Source: Streptomyces microflavus (GTDB lineage: Bacteria; Actinomycetota; Actinomycetes; Streptomycetales; Streptomycetaceae). Taken from it: 64,000 nucleotides of DNA. The stretch is taken from the NCBI RefSeq assembly GCF_014650075.1, contig NZ_BMUG01000003.1, forward strand, positions 186,001 to 250,000, written 5' to 3'. Of the stretch, positions 60,662 through 64,000 are shown piece after piece; positions within the stretch are counted from its first letter, which is position 1, and each line of letters begins with the position of its first letter. The translations under genes were made by a program, and so were the position numbers. The notes beneath the pieces were generated by a model. The model was not told where the DNA came from. It saw nothing but the letters and a program-made list of their open reading frames with translations, and ran no database searches.

Positions 60662-61075
60662 ATGACCACCACCCACGACTACATCGTCGTCGACGCCGGA
60701 TCGGCGGGCTGCGTCCTGGCCGCCCGGCTCTCCGAGGACCCGACGGTCTCCGTCGCGCTCGTGGAGTCCGGCGGACCCGACCGGAAGCCGGAGATCCGTA
60801 TTCCGGCCGCCTTCCCGAAGCTGTTCAAGACCCCGTACGACTGGGATCTGCACACCGTGCCCCCGCCGGGCCTCGGCGGCCGCGAGCTGTACTGGCCGCG
60901 CGGCCACTGCCTCGGCGGCTCCTCGTCCATCAACGCCATGATGTGGGTGCGCGGACACCGGGACGACTACGACACCTGAGCCCGGAGCGCGGGGGAGGAG
61001 TGGTCCCACGACGCGCTCGTACGGTACTTCCGGCGCGCGGAGCAGTGGACAGGACCCACCACCGAACGACGGCAG
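60662..61075 (+). pseudogene. GMC oxidoreductase remnant (N-terminal third, with in-frame stop)
   Basis: The frame begins like a GMC (glucose-methanol-choline) flavoenzyme: YIVVDAGSAGCVLAARLSED, then WPRGHCLGGSSSINAMMWVR. The first Gly of the FAD-binding GxGxxG is Asp. After DDYDT a TGA (60977-60979) stands where relatives have Trp. Beyond it the same frame continues recognisably (EEWSHDALVRYFRRAEQW) to about 61050 and then degenerates. Full-length enzymes have about 520 residues, so at least 70% of the gene is missing. It is followed by the convergent desaturase gene. Confidence 0.82.
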
Positions 61076-61133
61076 GCGAGTGCCCGGCGGGGCGGCGGGG
61101 GCGGTGGGGCAACGGGGCGGTGGGGCGGCGGCG

Positions 61134-62108
61134 TCAGGCGCGGCCGCGCGCGATCATCCGCGCCTTGCGGGCGGCGAGCTTCTCGTCGAACTTCGACGCC
61201 TCGCTGTCCAGCCCGCCCATGTACAGGCCGAGCTCCTCCTGCGCCTTCATGCCCTCCGGGCCGAGCCCGTCGATGTCCATGACCTTGAGGTAGCGCAGCA
61301 CCGGCTGGATCACGTCGTCGTGGTGGATGCGCATGTTGTAGATCTGGCTGATCGCCATCTGCGCGGCGGCCCGCTCGAAGCCCGGCATGCCGTGTCCGGG
61401 CATCCGAAAGTTGACGACGACATCGCGCACGGACTGCATGGTCAGGTCCGGGGCCAGCTCGAAGGCGGCTCCCAGCAGGTTGCGGTAGAAGACCATGTGC
61501 AGGTTCTCGTCGGTCGCGATCCGGGCCAGCATCCGGTCGCAGACCGGGTCGCCGGACTGGTGGCCGGTGTTGCGGTGGGAGACGCGGGTGGCCAGCTCCT
61601 GGAAGGCGACGTACGCGACGGAGTGCAGCATCGAGTGCCGGTTGTCCGACTCGAAGCCCTCCGCCATGTGCGCCATGCGGAACTGCTCCAGCTTGTCCGG
61701 GTCCACGGCGCGCGAGGTGAGCAGGTAGTCGCGCATCACGATGCCGTGGCGGCCCTCCTCGGCGGTCCAGCGGTGCACCCAGGTGCCCCAGGCGCCGTCG
61801 CGGCCGAAGAGGGAGGCGATCTCGTGGTGGTAGCTGGGGAGGTTGTCCTCGGTGAGGAGGTTCACCACGAGGGCGATCTTGCCGATGTCGGTGACCTTCG
61901 ACTGGTCGGCCGACCACGCCTCGCCGTCCTCGAAGATGCCAGGGAAGTTCCGGCCGTCGGAGAAGGGGACGTACTCGTGGGGCATCCAGTCCTTGGCGAC
62001 CTTGAGATGGCGGTTGAGTTCCTTCTCCACCACCTCTTCCAGCGCGTACAGCAGCTGGGCGTCGGTCCACGCCTTCGAACTGCCGAGGTGGGGAGAGGTG
62101 ATCGTCAC
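61134..62108 (-). CDS. Stearoyl-ACP-type acyl-ACP desaturase
   Basis: A 324-residue soluble di-iron desaturase, which inserts a double bond into an acyl chain carried by ACP. Iron ligands are E87 (LLTEDNLPSYH), E118-x-x-H121 (AEEGRH), E171 and E201-x-x-H204 (DENLH), so the site is complete. Length and DesA-type features match actinobacterial enzymes. No ferredoxin gene is adjacent. It starts at GTG with AGGAG seven bases upstream. A strong dyad 37-54 bp upstream is a probable repressor site. Confidence 0.92.
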   Translation of the reverse strand: MTITSPHLGSSKAWTDAQLLYALEEVVEKELNRHLKVAKDWMPHEYVPFSDGRNFPGIFEDGEAWSADQSKVTDIGKIALVVNLLTEDNLPSYHHEIASLFGRDGAWGTWVHRWTAEEGRHGIVMRDYLLTSRAVDPDKLEQFRMAHMAEGFESDNRHSMLHSVAYVAFQELATRVSHRNTGHQSGDPVCDRMLARIATDENLHMVFYRNLLGAAFELAPDLTMQSVRDVVVNFRMPGHGMPGFERAAAQMAISQIYNMRIHHDDVIQPVLRYLKVMDIDGLGPEGMKAQEELGLYMGGLDSEASKFDEKLAARKARMIARGRA

Positions 62109-62144
62109 GGGGAGCTCCTGGGGACGGGAGTGGGGACGGGAATT

Positions 62145-62179
62145 ACCTACGGATTCGTAGGTTACGTGACCGTAGGTTA
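62145..62179. promoter_or_regulatory. Dyad and repeated half-site upstream of the desaturase gene
   Basis: ACCTACG (62145-62151) and CGTAGGT (62156-62162) form a perfect 7-bp dyad around GATT. CGTAGGTTA recurs at 62171-62179, 15 bp after its first copy at 62156. This is typical of TetR-type operators that control fatty-acid desaturases, and it overlaps the expected promoter region of the minus-strand desaturase gene. Confidence 0.55.
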
Positions 62180-62299
62180 AGGCGACGGTAAGGGCTAAGC
62201 CAAGCCCGTCCCCGCGGGCACCCGATTACGTACCGTTATGCGTGCAGCTCACGGCGGAATTCGGCGGGCCTCAGGAGGTCTCCGGCGGGTCTTCGCAGG

Positions 62300-64000
62300 T
62301 CAGCGGCGCCCCTTGGGCAGGACCGTGTCGAGGCCCAGATCCCGGCGAAGGTATCTGGCGGTAACCGAGGCGCGGTCCGCCAGCAGCCCTTCCGGCGTTC
62401 CCTCGAAGACCAGCTCGCCGCCGTTCCTCCCGCCGTCGGGACCGAGGTCGATCACCCAGTCCGCCCGCTTGAGCACCTCCAGGTTGTGTTCCACGCAGAT
62501 CACCGTGTTCCCCGCGTCGACCAGCCGGTCCAGCAGATCCACCAGCGCCCCCGTGTCGGCCAGGTGCAGCCCGGTCGTCGGCTCGTCCAGGACGTACACG
62601 CTGGAGGTGCGGTGCAGCTGGGTGGCGAGCTTGATCCGCTGGCGCTCACCGCCGGAGAGCGTGCTGAGCGGCTGCCCGAGCGTGAGGTAGGTGAGGCCGA
62701 CCTCGTCGAGCGTGCGCAGCTTCCGCAGCAGTGCGCGGTCCTCGAACAGCCCGACCGCCTGGGCCGCCGTCATCTCCAGCACGTCGACGATGGACCGGCC
62801 GCCGACCCGGTGGGTCAGCACGTCGTCGTGGAACCGGCGGCCCTCGCACTCCTGGCACGTGGTGGTGACCGGGTCCATGAACGCCAGGTCGGTGGAGATC
62901 ACCCCGCGGCCCGAGCAACCCGGGCAGGCGCCCGCGGAGTTGAAGCTGAACAGCCCCGCGTCGACACCGTTCTCCCGGGCGAAGACCTTGCGGATGGTGT
63001 CCAGTGCGCCGATGTACGAGGCCGGGGTCGAGCGGGAGGAGGCGGTGATCGCACTCTGGTCGACGACCACCGCCTGCGGGTGGGCCGCCGTGAACACCTC
63101 CGAGACCAGCGTCGACTTGCCCGAACCCGCCACACCGGTCACCACGGTCAGCACGCCGGTGGGGAACGACACGTCCAGCCCCTTGAGGTTGTGCAGATCG
63201 GCTCCCCGGACCGGGAGACGGCCGGTGGGGGAGCGGAACTCGCCCTTGAGCGGGGTGCGTCGGCGCAGGCACCGCCCGGTGAGCGTGTCCGCCTCGCGCA
63301 GCCGGTCGAACGGCCCCTCGAAGACCACATGCCCGCCCTCCGCCCCGGCGCGCGGCCCCATGTCGACGATGTGGTCCGCGACCGCCATCACATCCGGGTC
63401 GTGCTCGACGACCAGCACCGTGTTGCCCTTGTCCCGCAGCCGCACCAGCAGATCGCCGAGCCGCCCGACGTCACGCGGATGGAGCCCGACGCTGGGCTCG
63501 TCGAAGACGAAGGTCAGCCCGGTCAGCGAACTCCCCAGGTGCCGCACCATCTTGAGCCGCTGCCCCTCACCGCCCGAGAGGGTGGTCGTCTCCCGGTCCA
63601 GACTGAGGTAGCCGAGCCCGATCCCCACGAGCCGCTCCAGCCGCTCGCGGGCCGCCGCCGCGATCGGGCCGCCCACCGGATCGTCGATCCTGGCCAGCAC
63701 ACCGACGAGATCGGCGACCTCCATCCGCCCGTAGTCGGCGGGCGAGAGCCCGTCGACGCGGGTGGCGAGCGCCGCCGCGTTCAGCCGCGCCCCACCGCAG
63801 GAGGCACAGACCCGCTCGACGGTGAACCGGTCGGCCGCCGCACGCCGCTTGTCCGACAGCGACGCCGTGTCGCGCTTGAGGTAGAGCCGCTCGAACCGCG
63901 TAACCACCCCCTCGAACCGCATGTCCGCCGAGCCCGTGCGCAAATCGAGCCGGACGGTGAACCCGGATCCGTACAGCAGGAGTTGACGTTCCTCCTCGCT
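62300..64000 (-). CDS. UvrA-like excinuclease ABC subunit (partial, runs off right edge)
   Basis: The visible 566 residues are the C-terminal part of a UvrA-type tandem ABC ATPase. Signature motifs are TLSGGEGQRLKMVRHLG and TLSGGERQRIKLATQL, the second Walker A is GVAGSGKST, and Walker B motifs are FVFDEPSVGLHP and YVLDEPTTGLHL. Zn-binding clusters CASCGG and CPGCSG/CQEC are present. The short form and the first-module arrangement resemble UvrA2/drug-resistance-type proteins rather than canonical UvrA, but the N-terminus is missing. The frame is open to the window edge (S-E-E-E-R-Q-L-L-L upstream of the first visible Met). Confidence 0.85.
   Translation of the reverse strand, partial: SEEERQLLLYGSGFTVRLDLRTGSADMRFEGVVTRFERLYLKRDTASLSDKRRAAADRFTVERVCASCGGARLNAAALATRVDGLSPADYGRMEVADLVGVLARIDDPVGGPIAAAARERLERLVGIGLGYLSLDRETTTLSGGEGQRLKMVRHLGSSLTGLTFVFDEPSVGLHPRDVGRLGDLLVRLRDKGNTVLVVEHDPDVMAVADHIVDMGPRAGAEGGHVVFEGPFDRLREADTLTGRCLRRRTPLKGEFRSPTGRLPVRGADLHNLKGLDVSFPTGVLTVVTGVAGSGKSTLVSEVFTAAHPQAVVVDQSAITASSRSTPASYIGALDTIRKVFARENGVDAGLFSFNSAGACPGCSGRGVISTDLAFMDPVTTTCQECEGRRFHDDVLTHRVGGRSIVDVLEMTAAQAVGLFEDRALLRKLRTLDEVGLTYLTLGQPLSTLSGGERQRIKLATQLHRTSSVYVLDEPTTGLHLADTGALVDLLDRLVDAGNTVICVEHNLEVLKRADWVIDLGPDGGRNGGELVFEGTPEGLLADRASVTARYLRRDLGLDTVLPKGRR

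Noticed and set aside
60662..60979. A functional short GMC-type flavoprotein of 105 residues
   Set aside because: It lacks most of the FAD domain and all of the substrate domain, its GxGxxG is altered, and homology continues past the stop codon, so it is a remnant.

Overview
The window looks like chromosomal DNA of a Streptomyces. It is very GC-rich, its genes are packed into GTGA/ATGA-overlapping operons, and it carries Streptomyces-type families: a conservon, a DUF397/XRE pair, a WhiB-like protein, a small laccase and an actinobacterial mce operon. At least two genes contain the rare TTA leucine codon. I see no rRNA, tRNA, transposase, integrase or CRISPR array.

Layout. 0-0.25 kb: the 5' part of an IclR regulator that runs off the left edge. 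0.8-5.5 kb: a conservon (cvnABCD plus a CYP157-type P450). 5.6-7.0 kb: a GH4 glycosidase. 7.0-10.1 kb: an XRE/DUF397 regulatory island with an RsbW-like ATP-binding protein and a DUF574 methyltransferase, arranged around a perfect 21-bp palindrome. 10.1-16.2 kb: housekeeping and accessory genes (cupin, GlxA-type regulator, YchJ, GNAT, MFS exporter with a C-terminal extension, ATP-grasp, a small unknown). 16.4-35.7 kb: a lipid-import region consisting of a PucR regulator, three secreted proteins, a complete mce operon (ATPase, two YrbE permeases, MceA-F), four Mce-associated membrane proteins and a secreted lytic transglycosylase. 35.9-39.6 kb: a partner-switching module of PAS-GAF-PP2C phosphatase, CarH-like cobalamin sensor and STAS protein, with a convergent RsbW-like kinase. 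39.6-43.9 kb: PPK2, a split LigD (ligase and polymerase as divergent genes) and a membrane protein. 44-50 kb: two large secreted multidomain proteins (cupredoxin/Ig/DUF1080 and ThuA/PQQ sugar dehydrogenase) divergent from a small laccase. 50-53.1 kb: a SNF2 helicase and a second IclR regulator. 53.3-59.3 kb: an organosulfur locus with leader peptide, DszB-like desulfinase, sulfonate ABC transporter and monooxygenase, two of whose genes are frameshifted. 59.4-64 kb: VOC protein, WhiB-like protein, a GMC oxidoreductase remnant, an acyl-ACP desaturase and a UvrA-like protein that runs off the right edge.

How the genes work together. The mce region probably builds an envelope-spanning lipid or sterol importer. 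The secreted proteins may present substrate and the transglycosylase may open peptidoglycan. TTA codons in both the PucR gene and the first permease gene suggest bldA-dependent, developmentally timed expression. The PP2C/B12/STAS/RsbW genes form a plausible light- or cobalamin-gated sigma-factor switch. The organosulfur locus combines import, desulfinase and monooxygenase functions, apparently under a cysteine-sensing leader peptide, but looks partly decayed.
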